DNA of 64,000 bases from Mesorhizobium sp. ORS 3359 (lineage in GTDB: Bacteria; Pseudomonadota; Alphaproteobacteria; Rhizobiales; Rhizobiaceae): NCBI GenBank assembly GCA_000824845.1, contig CCNC01000190.1:1-64000 (forward strand), given 5' to 3'. This document shows positions 8,330-16,490 of the stretch, in pieces; positions within the stretch are counted from its first letter, which is position 1, and each line of letters opens with the position of its first letter. The position numbers were made by a program, and so were the translations under genes. The notes beneath the pieces were generated by a model. The model saw only the letters and a program-made list of their open reading frames with translations, was not told the DNA's origin and searched no databases.

Positions 8330-9372
8330 TTTACCACCCGGGTCTTGCGCCGCAGGTGCCAGGTGGACGCGGCAACGGCGACGACGATCACCACCCCTTC
8401 GATGGCTTTCTGCAGCAGCGGGTTGGCTCCCGTCTGCACGAGCCCGTTGCGCAGCGTGACGAGAACAAGGACGCCGACCAGTGAATGCAGCACGCCGCCC
8501 CGGCCGCCGGACAGCAACGTGCCGCCGATCACGCAAGCGGCAATACCGGGAAAGAGCAGCCCCTCCCCCGCCAGGGGATTGCCGACACCGATCTGTGCTG
8601 CGGTCAGGATGCCGGCCAGCCCGGTCAGGCATCCGCAGATGGCAAAGGCGCCGACCTTGTAGGCGTTCACGTTCACGCCGGCCAAACGGACAAGCGCTTC
8701 GTCGGCGCCGATGGCAAAGCCGATACGGCCAAGCTTGGCGCGCCGCTCGACGATGAAGGCGACGAAAGCGAGCGCCACGGCAAGGTACACCAGCGCGCTG
8801 AGGCCCAGATGTTTGTGCAGGGCCAGCCCGACAAAGCCGCTGTCGAGAATCTGGGGTTGCCTCGAGGGGAAGAGCAAAGCCGCCAGGCCGAGCGTGATCA
8901 ACCACATCGCAAGCGTGACGATGAGCGACGGCATCCGCAGATAGGCATAGAGTGTCCCGTTGAGGGCGCCGATGGTCAGACCCGCGGCCAGCGCCACCAC
9001 GATAGCGCCCGCGCCAAGATCATGCGCGGTGACGCTATTGGCGATCAGGATTGAAAGCAGGATGTTGGCGAGCGAAGCCACTCCCTCGGCCGACAGGTCG
9101 ATCGAGCCTTGCACCAACACGAAAGTCATCCCGATCGCGACTACGGCGGGAACCGCCGCCGACTCCAGGATCGCCTGCAAATTGGCAATCGAAACGAAAT
9201 TCGGGGTCAGGCCGGCGAACACCAGAACCATCAAAAGCAGCGACACTATGGGGCCGGCCGACTTCAAGACACCGAGCCCGATGTGCCAGTATCGTCGCTG
9301 CGTTCCGGCTTCCCCGCGACGCGGGGAAGCCATTGCGCTGGGGTCGTGGGCGTGCAATTGCGCCTGGGTCAT
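8326..9372 (-). CDS. Sugar-type ABC transporter permease
   Basis: A 348-residue RbsC-type inner-membrane permease. A charged N-terminal tail of ~35 residues is followed by about nine hydrophobic segments; GSIDLSAEGVASLANILL and FPGIAACVIGGTLLSGGRGG match the conserved family loops. It follows the binding-protein gene by eight bases and overlaps the ATPase gene by four bases, so binding protein, permease and ATPase clearly form one operon. The transported compound is unknown; the family handles pentoses, hexoses, polyols and related molecules. Confidence 0.9.
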   Translation of the reverse strand: MTQAQLHAHDPSAMASPRRGEAGTQRRYWHIGLGVLKSAGPIVSLLLMVLVFAGLTPNFVSIANLQAILESAAVPAVVAIGMTFVLVQGSIDLSAEGVASLANILLSILIANSVTAHDLGAGAIVVALAAGLTIGALNGTLYAYLRMPSLIVTLAMWLITLGLAALLFPSRQPQILDSGFVGLALHKHLGLSALVYLAVALAFVAFIVERRAKLGRIGFAIGADEALVRLAGVNVNAYKVGAFAICGCLTGLAGILTAAQIGVGNPLAGEGLLFPGIAACVIGGTLLSGGRGGVLHSLVGVLVLVTLRNGLVQTGANPLLQKAIEGVVIVVAVAASTWHLRRKTRVVK

Positions 9373-9380
9373 GATGCGGC

Positions 9381-10463
9381 TCAGTTCACGCCGACTGGAA
9401 TCTGGCCCTTTGACCGGGCCCAGAAATTCTTCTTCAACGCGTCGTAGGAGAAGTCGGCCGGATTCGGCTGGGCCGAGAGCATCGCATCGACATTGTCCTT
9501 GGTTGCAAGCGTTTGCACCAGGTAGAAGTCGCGCTGCGCTTGCGCCAGGTCGCCGATCTTGAGGTCTCCCGAGGCCACCGCGTAGGCAAGAGCTGCCGCC
9601 ACGGCTCCGTGCAATTGCGAGCTGATGCGCATGCTGGACAGCATCTCGCCGGACTTGATCAGCTTCAGCACGTCGCTCGATCCGTCGGAGCCGGTGACCG
9701 GAACCTTGCCCGCCAAGCCCTTCTCGCGCAACGCCGCGACCGCGCCGAGCGCCATGCCGTCATTTTGCGCGAAGACGCCCTTCAACTGGTCCCCGTAGCG
9801 CGCAATCCACGTACGGGTGATGTTCTGGCCTTCCGTCTGCCCCCAATTGCCGATCTGGGTGTCGAGGATCGTCATCCCCGGACATTCCGATACCGCCTTC
9901 AGGAGGCCGATCTCGCGCTGCTTCGACGGCGGATTGTCCGGTGTCCCCTTGAGGACCGCGATGCCGCCCTTGCCGCCGATCGCCTTGCACAGGGCCATGC
10001 CGTTCTGATAGCCGGAATCGACACCGTCGAAGGAGATGTTGGCGATCCAAGCATCGGAAGCCGTATCCCATGGATGGATCTCCTCGGGACGATTCCACAT
10101 CGTCGTCATGAAGGCGCCGCCAGCTTCCGCCCGCTCGACGAATGCCTTGGTGAAAGCGGTTGAGTCCGGAAACCAGGCGAACGCGCAGCCTTCGCAGCCG
10201 GCTGCGAGTATCGCCCCCAGTTGCTGCATGTGCTTCTGGCCGTCGAACCCGCTCTCGTAGACCTCGAGCTTGGCGCCGACGGAGCTCGCCACCTGCTGCG
10301 CTCCCCAGATGACTTCCTGCCAATACTCGCTGCTGGTCGTTCCGACCGCCAGATAGATGGTTTTGGGTTTCTCTTGAGCCATTGCGTCGTGGCCGGCCAA
10401 GGGTCCAACGACGATCGCCACAGCCGCCACTACCGCGGCTGAAATCCTTTTCAGCAGTTTCAC
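9381..10463 (-). CDS. Periplasmic solute-binding protein, sugar ABC type
   Basis: A 360-residue protein with a Sec signal peptide (MKLLKRISAAVVAAVAIVV...AMAQ, cleavage near residue 29) and a type I periplasmic-binding fold of the RbsB class (AVGTTSSEYWQEVIWGAQQ, GAILAAGCEGCAFAWFPDS, VFAQNDGMALGAVAALRE, VTGSDGSSDVLKLIKSG). It starts with GTG, preceded by a strong GGGAGGA site. It is the first gene of the importer unit and is preceded by the AT-rich operator copy 2. It captures the substrate in the periplasm; ligand identity cannot be read from the sequence. Confidence 0.92.
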   Translation of the reverse strand: MKLLKRISAAVVAAVAIVVGPLAGHDAMAQEKPKTIYLAVGTTSSEYWQEVIWGAQQVASSVGAKLEVYESGFDGQKHMQQLGAILAAGCEGCAFAWFPDSTAFTKAFVERAEAGGAFMTTMWNRPEEIHPWDTASDAWIANISFDGVDSGYQNGMALCKAIGGKGGIAVLKGTPDNPPSKQREIGLLKAVSECPGMTILDTQIGNWGQTEGQNITRTWIARYGDQLKGVFAQNDGMALGAVAALREKGLAGKVPVTGSDGSSDVLKLIKSGEMLSSMRISSQLHGAVAAALAYAVASGDLKIGDLAQAQRDFYLVQTLATKDNVDAMLSAQPNPADFSYDALKKNFWARSKGQIPVGVN

Positions 10464-10530
10464 TTCATCCTCCCGATGATCGTGTTCACGCGACGGGCCG
10501 TCCTCTACGGCCGTACAACATACATTTTCT

Positions 10531-10546
10531 CAAAAAATCTATTTTG
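10531..10546. promoter_or_regulatory. AT-rich inverted repeat, putative island operator, copy 2
   Basis: The sequence CAAAAAATCTATTTTG lies in the 154-base gap between the divergently read binding-protein gene (minus strand) and the NmrA-like gene (plus strand), so it could control both. It matches copies 1 and 3 in the core AAAAAT-N2-ATTTT. Confidence 0.55.
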
Positions 10547-10617
10547 TAAAGCTGAATAAATTATCTAATAGGAAAAGTGATAGTCGATGGTCGCGCATCC
10601 AATGGGAGGATTCCGTC

Positions 10618-11499
10618 ATGGGAACAGGAGAAACCGTGCTCGTCACGGGCGCCACGGGGCGGACAGGCAAAGCGGTGGTCGCCGCGCTTGCCGCGCGCGG
10701 AGCGCGCGTTCGTGCCATGACCCGCTCGCTGGCAGGAGAAGACAGCCTTCGCGCTGCGGGCGCGCATGAGATCGCGCTCGCCGATCTCGGGGATCGCTCG
10801 TCGCTCGATGGAGCGGTCTCGGGAGTTGCGCGGCTCTACCATATCGGACCGCGTTTCAATGACCGCGAAATAGCGCTGGGAACCAACATCATCGCGGCCG
10901 CCCGCGCCGCCGGTTTAAGGCATTTCGTCCTTCACTCGGTCTTCCATTCGCAATGCCGAACCATGATCCACCACCGGCAGAAACTTAAGCTGGAGGAGAT
11001 GCTGATCGAGTCGGGCCTGCCCTACACCATTCTCCAGCCCGCCATGTATATGCAGAACATCGCGCTCGAATGGCCGAAGATCGAAGCCGACGGCGTCTAT
11101 GAACGCCCCTACCGGACAGACCTTGCCATGGCGATGGTGGATCTCGCCGATCTGGCCGAGGCGGCTGCGATCGTGCTCACGACCGAGCGCTACATCGGGG
11201 GCTCATACGAGCTGGTTGGGCGAGAGCAGCTCTCCCACGACAACATGGCAAGGGTGCTGACCGGACTTTTGGGCAAGCCGGTTAGGGCGTCGCGCTATGC
11301 GCCGGCGGAATGGCGACGCCGCAACCGCGACCGGTTTCCGCAGGACTATCTTCGGATCTATGCGGCGATGTGCCGGCACTATGACCGCTTCGGTCTGCCG
11401 GGCGGGAATCCGGCGGTGGTGTCGATGATCCTCGGCCGCGAGCCCGCGGGCTTCGAGGATTTCGCCCGCCGCTTCGCCGCGGAACGAAAGACAACATAG
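10618..11499 (+). CDS. NmrA-like NAD(P)-binding protein (atypical SDR)
   Basis: A 293-residue protein. The Rossmann motif is VLVTGATGRTGKAVV at residues ~6-20, followed by RAMTRSLAGE (cofactor-binding Arg) and ALADLGDRSSLDGAVSGV, the order typical of the NmrA/TMR group. These proteins act as NAD(P)H-dependent reductases (azoreductase- or isoflavone-reductase-like) or as redox sensors. No classical YxxxK site is evident. The ATG has GGGAGG upstream at good spacing. It is read away from the ABC operon and shares its control region; it faces the TIM-barrel gene tail-to-tail with a 33-base gap. Confidence 0.85.
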   Translation: MGTGETVLVTGATGRTGKAVVAALAARGARVRAMTRSLAGEDSLRAAGAHEIALADLGDRSSLDGAVSGVARLYHIGPRFNDREIALGTNIIAAARAAGLRHFVLHSVFHSQCRTMIHHRQKLKLEEMLIESGLPYTILQPAMYMQNIALEWPKIEADGVYERPYRTDLAMAMVDLADLAEAAAIVLTTERYIGGSYELVGREQLSHDNMARVLTGLLGKPVRASRYAPAEWRRRNRDRFPQDYLRIYAAMCRHYDRFGLPGGNPAVVSMILGREPAGFEDFARRFAAERKTT

Positions 11500-11532
11500 C
11501 AATGGGGGCGCCTGGGTCCGGGCGCGCAAGTA

Positions 11533-12405
11533 TCAGCGGCTGGCCAGCTTCACGCCGGCCTCGGCCAGCACCTTGCGGGAGGTATCTCCCGAGCGCTTTC
11601 CGGCCTCTGCCGCCGACAACGCGTCGGCTTCCAGCGAGAAGACTTCGGGGCCGACATGCCGGAGGTTGCCCTTGCCCGCGACGATTTTGACGATCTCCAC
11701 GACGTCGAGTTCACCCTCTCCCGGGAAATTCCGGTAGTTGATCGTATCGTCGAACAACGACTTGCCCACCTGACGCCGCACGCCATCATCGATCTGCATT
11801 CCGGCCAGGTGCCTGGCCGGCAGGCTCTTGAGCAGGTCGAGCTCGTATGCGCCCTTGGAAAAGTGCCAGACATCGACAAGGATGCCGGCATTGGATGGAT
11901 TGACGCCGCTGACGATAGCCCAGGCATCGGAGAGATTGGGCATTCCCCAGAACGGCATGAATTCAAGATCGATCCAGTATCCCTGTGCCTTAGCCCGCTC
12001 GCAGAGTCGCCCGAACCCGTCGATTAGCCGGGAGAGCTCAACCGTTCCCTTGTCGTAACCGGCAACCGCGAGGATCGACGTCAAACCGAGCTTCTCACAC
12101 ATGCGAAACGAATGATCGGTGCTGACATCGAAGCGGGCGCGCAGTTCCGGCGAACATTCCGCCGGCACACGGATGGGCGCCCAATCGGTGAGCGAATCCA
12201 GATAGCGCAGCGGAGCCCCGGCATCGGCGGCCATCGCCTTCATATCCGACGGAGTGAGCCCCGACTCCAATGCGTCGAGGTAGGTCTCAGGCGCAATGGC
12301 AAGAGCGGTGAAGCCGCCTGCCCTGGCGGCTTCCACATGCCCCCGGAACCCGTGCGCGCGCGCCGAGGCGGGCCAGAAGACGAAATCGGCCGGTGCAGTC
12401 ATCAC
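11533..12405 (-). CDS. TIM-barrel sugar isomerase/epimerase-like protein
   Basis: A 290-residue protein of the AP-endonuclease-2/xylose-isomerase-like TIM-barrel family. Motifs that fit metal-binding strands are IDLEFMPFWGMPNLSDAW (Glu), GILVDVWHFSKG (Asp, His) and LAGMQIDDG. Family members are sugar epimerases, keto-isomerases, hydrolases or C-glycoside-cleaving subunits. It is clearly related to the next gene upstream (EFMPFWG versus EFIPFWG; DVWHF versus DFWHY), so the two are old duplicates. It is the last gene of the FAH-SDR-MDR-TIM-TIM unit. The 140-base gap before it may hold its own signals. Confidence 0.85.
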   Translation of the reverse strand: MMTAPADFVFWPASARAHGFRGHVEAARAGGFTALAIAPETYLDALESGLTPSDMKAMAADAGAPLRYLDSLTDWAPIRVPAECSPELRARFDVSTDHSFRMCEKLGLTSILAVAGYDKGTVELSRLIDGFGRLCERAKAQGYWIDLEFMPFWGMPNLSDAWAIVSGVNPSNAGILVDVWHFSKGAYELDLLKSLPARHLAGMQIDDGVRRQVGKSLFDDTINYRNFPGEGELDVVEIVKIVAGKGNLRHVGPEVFSLEADALSAAEAGKRSGDTSRKVLAEAGVKLASR

Positions 12406-12545
12406 AATCCTCCCTTGTCGTTTCCTGGCGTCACCTACTTAGCCGGCCACGGCGGAACGCCGCGTCGGCGGACGCCCGTGGCGAGAAGCGCGTCATCTGC
12501 CGATGATGATGGGCCCGCAGCGCCGTTGCTTAACTTTCCGCGGGC

Positions 12546-13436
12546 TCAGGCGGCTTCGTCTGCCCCGAAACGGTGTGGAATACCCGCCTTGTCGAAGACA
12601 TTTGCGAGCGCGACCCGGCTCCGGTTGCCGATCTCCTCGGCCGACAGCGTGTCGTAAAGACCGGAGAAGGTCTCGGGTCCATAACGGTTGAGCCCGCCGA
12701 TGCGGTGAAGCTGCTGGAGCAGCTCGACCACCGGGAAGCCGCCAGTGCCGGCGTCGACGCGATGGAAGATGCAGTCGTCCAATAGGGACCGGCCGGGTCT
12801 CAGCGTTGCGTCGGCATCGGCGATCTGCACGGTGGAGATCCTATCGCCGGGGATCGTGTCAAGCAGCGCCGGGTCCGGCTTTCCGCGCAGATAGTGCCAG
12901 AAGTCGAATACCAGGCCGCTGTTGTCGCGGTCCGCGGTCTTGATGATCTTCCAGGCAGTCTCGAGGTCGGGAAGGCCCCAGAACGGAATGAATTCGAGGT
13001 CGCAGCGCCAGCCGAGGCCGGCGGCGCGGTCGCAGGTTCTGGCAAAGCCTTCGATGAGTTGATCGATCGAGACCTGGCTTTCCGGACAGGTGATGATACA
13101 GCTCATGGAGTCGACCCGAAGCGCCTCGCCGATGCGAAAGAAGTCGTCTTCATCGAACCCGAAAAAGCCGAGAGAAAACGCGGCCGGGTCGAGATTGTCG
13201 GGCAGCCAATGCGTCGCCCAGCGCGAATAGGGATCGAGCTGGGTCAGCTTCACCCCCTCGTCATCCGCCATGAGCAGCATGTCCTTCGTTGTGATTCCGT
13301 CGGCAAGCCAACGGCAATAGTGCCATGGCGTGATTGAGATGGCATCGCAGCCTGCCAGTCGCGAGGCGCGCAATTGCTCCCTCAGCGGCAGCGACCGCAC
13401 CGTTCCCACCCACATGATCGTCGACGACTTGTCCAT
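12546..13436 (-). CDS. TIM-barrel sugar isomerase/epimerase-like protein, paralogue
   Basis: The product is 296 residues from the ATG at 13436, which has AAGGAGGAG six bases upstream; the longer open frame is rejected. Strand motifs RCDLEFIPFWGLPDLETAW, GLVFDFWHYLRG and STVQIADADATL mark an AP-endonuclease-2-type TIM barrel with a probable divalent metal site. It shares about a third of visible motif residues with the neighbour at 11533-12405. The tandem of two paralogues suggests either two successive steps on a sugar-like intermediate or a heteromer. Confidence 0.85.
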   Translation of the reverse strand: MDKSSTIMWVGTVRSLPLREQLRASRLAGCDAISITPWHYCRWLADGITTKDMLLMADDEGVKLTQLDPYSRWATHWLPDNLDPAAFSLGFFGFDEDDFFRIGEALRVDSMSCIITCPESQVSIDQLIEGFARTCDRAAGLGWRCDLEFIPFWGLPDLETAWKIIKTADRDNSGLVFDFWHYLRGKPDPALLDTIPGDRISTVQIADADATLRPGRSLLDDCIFHRVDAGTGGFPVVELLQQLHRIGGLNRYGPETFSGLYDTLSAEEIGNRSRVALANVFDKAGIPHRFGADEAA

Positions 13437-13477
13437 AGTCTCCTCCTTGTCGCAGCCAGGCGCGAAGCAATGGCGCC

Positions 13478-14491
13478 TCAAAAACCTTCGAAAACAATCT
13501 TGCCGTTCACAGAACCGGCCTCGATATCCCGGTGGGCCTGGATCAGCGCGGTCGCCGAGGCCCGCCCCAGACGCCTCGTCAGCGTGCTTCGCACCTCCCC
13601 GGCATCTACCAGCTGCGCCAGCTTGCGCAGGATTGCGCCCTGCTCGGCCATGTCCGGGCGCTGAAAAACCGGCCGTCCCATCACTGAATGCATATGCACG
13701 GCGATGCACTTGGTTTTCAACGTCGCGAGCGGAAACGGATCGGGATCATCGAGAACTCCGATTGACCCGAACGGCTGAACCAGATCCACGAACTGGCTCT
13801 GATGCCGAGGCGTCTGGGCCAGCGCCATGACGAGATCCACGCCCTTGAAGCCCAATGCCTCCACCTGCGGCTTCAATGGCTGCCGGTGGTCGATAACATG
13901 GGCGGCGCCAAGCTCCCGACACCAGTCCGCCGTCTGCGGTCGCGACGCGGTCGCGATCACTGTCAAATCGGTCAAGGCGCGCGCGAGCTGGATCGCCATG
14001 GAACCGGTTCCGCCAGCGCCGCCGACAATCAGCAGGGTCCGTCCGTCCGAGGCAGGTCTTGGGCGGGCGCCAAGCCTGTCGAACAGAAGCTCCCAGCTTG
14101 CCAGCGTGGTAAGCGGCAAGGCAGCCGCCTGCGCAAAATCGAGACTCTTCGGCATCGCCGCGGCGATCCGCTCATCCACAAGCTGGTATTCCGCGTAGCT
14201 GCCCTGGCGAACGACCGAGCCGGCGTAGAACACGGCGTCGCCCGTCTTGAAGTTTTCCACCTTCGAGCCCGCCGCCACGACGATCCCGGCGGCGTCGTAG
14301 CCGGGCACTTTGAGCGCACCACCCGGATCGGCTATGCGCCTGAGCTTGGCGTCGAGCGGGTTGACCGAAATGGCCCTTACTTCGACGAGAAGGTCGTGAT
14401 CCTGCAATTCGCTCGGCCGGGACAGTTCGACGTCGACAAGCGCATCCGGCGCGTCGACGGGCCCGGCTTTGGTGAATCCGACTGCCTTCAT
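13478..14491 (-). CDS. MDR-family oxidoreductase, quinone-reductase-like
   Basis: A 337-residue protein of the zinc-binding alcohol dehydrogenase family (TIGR02817-like opening MKAVGFTKAGPVDAPDALVD). The N-terminal GroES-like part lacks the catalytic Cys and structural Zn cysteines of true alcohol dehydrogenases. The Rossmann motif is IVGGAGGTGSMAIQLARAL, as in NADPH:quinone reductases. It probably reduces a quinone or enone with NADPH. The ATG at 14491 lies ten bases after the SDR stop. It is read in one unit with the SDR and FAH genes upstream and the two TIM-barrel genes downstream. Confidence 0.85.
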   Translation of the reverse strand: MKAVGFTKAGPVDAPDALVDVELSRPSELQDHDLLVEVRAISVNPLDAKLRRIADPGGALKVPGYDAAGIVVAAGSKVENFKTGDAVFYAGSVVRQGSYAEYQLVDERIAAAMPKSLDFAQAAALPLTTLASWELLFDRLGARPRPASDGRTLLIVGGAGGTGSMAIQLARALTDLTVIATASRPQTADWCRELGAAHVIDHRQPLKPQVEALGFKGVDLVMALAQTPRHQSQFVDLVQPFGSIGVLDDPDPFPLATLKTKCIAVHMHSVMGRPVFQRPDMAEQGAILRKLAQLVDAGEVRSTLTRRLGRASATALIQAHRDIEAGSVNGKIVFEGF

Positions 14492-14501
14492 CCGGCTGCT
14501 C

Positions 14502-15302
14502 CTAGAATAGGTTACGGATCGAGCCGCCATCGACGCCCCAAACCGACGACGTGACAAAGGATGCCCGTTTCGAGGCAAGGAAGACGATGATGTCGGCAAC
14601 CTCCTCGGGTTCGCCCATGCGCTCAAGCGGCAGTTGCCGCAATTTCATTTCATGGTCGACCGCCTGGCGCGGCGGCATGCCGTGAACCTCCGCAAGCTTA
14701 TCCGCGAACCCGCCCGGCCGGGACCACAGCGGGCTCCAGACCGGCCCCGGCGCGACCGCATTCACCCGCACGTGGGGAGCCTCCGCTCGTGCGAGGCTTT
14801 TGGTGATGCTCACCAGCGCGGTCTTCAAGGCGGCATAGTCGGCTGGAATGGTCTCGGGCTGGCGGGCGAGATCGGACGTGTTGTTGACGATCGCGCCGCG
14901 GCTTTCGCGCAGCCGGGGCAGCAAGGCGCGCGTCATGCGGATATTGCTTAGGAAATTGACATCGAATGTGCGTTGCCAGTGCGCGTCGGTCAAAAGATCG
15001 AACGGCTGCGCGTCGACAATGCCGACATTGTTGACGAGGACATCCAGTTTGCCGTTTCCGGCCGGGAACGCGTCGGCGATCCCTTGTTCGACGCCTTGCG
15101 CCGACGATAGATCGGCCACCGCGAGGGTGATGGCAACGCCCGTCGCCGAGGCCGATGCGGCCGTCTCCTTCAGGCCCGCCGCGTCCATATCGATGAGCCG
15201 CAGGTCCGCCCCCTCCCTAGCAAATGCGACCGCCGTCGCTCTGCCTATGCCGCTTGCCGCCCCCGTTATGAGCACGGTCTTTCCCTTCAACCCGATGTCC
15301 AT
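14502..15302 (-). CDS. Short-chain dehydrogenase/reductase (SDR)
   Basis: A 266-residue classical SDR from Met 15302, which follows GAGGG; an ATG at 15317 would add five residues and is possible. Motifs: TGAASGIG, LVNNVG, NNTSD (catalytic Ser), YAALK (Tyr, Lys) and a C-terminal WGVDGGS. The common form YxxxK is kept. Together with the FAH hydrolase this resembles pathways where a 3-deoxy-keto acid is oxidised to a diketo acid and then cleaved, for example the L-fucose/2,4-diketo-3-deoxy route; that assignment is only a suggestion. Confidence 0.88.
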   Translation of the reverse strand: MDIGLKGKTVLITGAASGIGRATAVAFAREGADLRLIDMDAAGLKETAASASATGVAITLAVADLSSAQGVEQGIADAFPAGNGKLDVLVNNVGIVDAQPFDLLTDAHWQRTFDVNFLSNIRMTRALLPRLRESRGAIVNNTSDLARQPETIPADYAALKTALVSITKSLARAEAPHVRVNAVAPGPVWSPLWSRPGGFADKLAEVHGMPPRQAVDHEMKLRQLPLERMGEPEEVADIIVFLASKRASFVTSSVWGVDGGSIRNLF

Positions 15303-15395
15303 GGATCCCTCAGGCATTAGTTACTTCGTTCACGCGCCACACAGGCGCGGCGACGCTAGTTGTGCAGTTTTCCGGAGCGTTGCTTCCGATTTCCG

Positions 15396-16283
15396 TCAGG
15401 CGGCCTTACCGGTCATGTCCTCTCGGCGGACTTCGTCGCGGATCGGATTGACCAGCTTTCCAAGCCCCTCGATGGAGACCTCGCACTTGTCCCCGTCCTT
15501 CATCAGCAGGCGCGGGTTGCGGGCCCATCCGATGCCGGCGGGCGTGCCGCTGACGATCAGGTCGCCGGCCTCGAGCGTGATCGCCTCGCTGATCGTCTCG
15601 ATGAGAGTGGCGACGTCGAAGAGCATGTCGTCCGTGGTCGCCGATTGGACGACCACATCGTTGAGCCGCGTCTCGAGCCTGAGGCCCTTGCCGCCCGCCG
15701 GCACTTCATCGGCAGTCACCAGCGCGGGGCCGAAGCCGCCCGTGGAATCGAAATTCTTGCCCACCGTCCATTGCGGCGACTTGAACTGATATTCGCGGAC
15801 CGATCCTTCGTTGAAGATCGAATAGCCGATCACGTGGTCATGGGCACGCGACTTCGGGATGTGGCGACCGCCCCGCCCTATCACAACCACCATCTCGCCT
15901 TCGAAATCGAGGCTGGTCGAGGCGAGCGGCCGCACGATCGGCTGGTTGTGACCCACCAGCGTGGTGGCGAAGCGGGCGAACAGCGTTGGATAGTCCGGCT
16001 GTTCGTATGGCGACTCCTTGGTATGGTCGGCGTAGTTCAGCCCAACGCAAATGATCTTCGGCGGCCGCGCCAGAGGCGGAAGAAAAGTGACCGCATCGGG
16101 ATCAAACTCGGTGCCGTCCGCGAGCTTATGGCCGACGCGTAACAGCTCCTCCGGGCCGGCGGCTATCAAATGCTCAAGCTCGAGCGTGCGATCCGTGCCG
16201 GCGGCAATCGAGCCGCGCAGTCGACCTGCCCTTTCCACGGCCAAGCCTCGGTGACCCCCTAATTCGAACCTTACGAAGCGCAT
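15396..16283 (-). CDS. Fumarylacetoacetate hydrolase-family protein
   Basis: A 295-residue FAH-superfamily enzyme. Motifs: KIICVGLNYADHTKE at residues ~75-90, LDFEGEMVVVIGRGGR (metal-binding acidic residues), GYSIFNEGSVRE, KNFDSTGGFGPALV and VSGTPAGIGWARNP. The family cleaves or decarboxylates acylpyruvate-type C-C bonds with Mg/Mn. In a pathway with extradiol-type dioxygenases it could act on a ring-cleavage product; in a sugar-acid pathway it would cleave a diketo acid. The ribosome site GAGGAAAC is good. It is the first gene of its unit and is preceded by operator copy 3. Confidence 0.88.
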   Translation of the reverse strand: MRFVRFELGGHRGLAVERAGRLRGSIAAGTDRTLELEHLIAAGPEELLRVGHKLADGTEFDPDAVTFLPPLARPPKIICVGLNYADHTKESPYEQPDYPTLFARFATTLVGHNQPIVRPLASTSLDFEGEMVVVIGRGGRHIPKSRAHDHVIGYSIFNEGSVREYQFKSPQWTVGKNFDSTGGFGPALVTADEVPAGGKGLRLETRLNDVVVQSATTDDMLFDVATLIETISEAITLEAGDLIVSGTPAGIGWARNPRLLMKDGDKCEVSIEGLGKLVNPIRDEVRREDMTGKAA

Positions 16284-16348
16284 GCGTTTCCTCGCTCACA
16301 GTGTCTGTTTGTTCAGGCAAGGATTTTCCAAAAAATAAGATATGTCAA

Positions 16349-16365
16349 CAAAAAATCTATTTTTC
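16349..16365. promoter_or_regulatory. AT-rich inverted repeat, putative island operator, copy 3
   Basis: The sequence CAAAAAATCTATTTTTC is flanked by outer arms CAAC and GTTG (16346-16370), so the whole is a longer imperfect inverted repeat. It lies in the 207-base divergent gap between the FAH gene and the MDR dehydrogenase gene. A related half-like string CCAAAAAATAAGA is at 16328-16340. The core is the same as in copies 1 and 2. Confidence 0.6.
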
Positions 16366-16490
16366 TGTTGACCATCTGATTTACGCATGGATAGTGATCA
16401 CAGCGAGTGGGCTGGTGGAGGAACCAGCTTGCGCCGTCATGCCTGCCGTCGGCCGCCTGGCGCCAAATAGACCATCTGGGAGGATAAACC

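Noticed and set aside
6812..8905. 697-residue frame for the ABC ATPase
   Set aside because: The first ~190 residues are a shadow of the permease gene; the ATPase begins at 8329.
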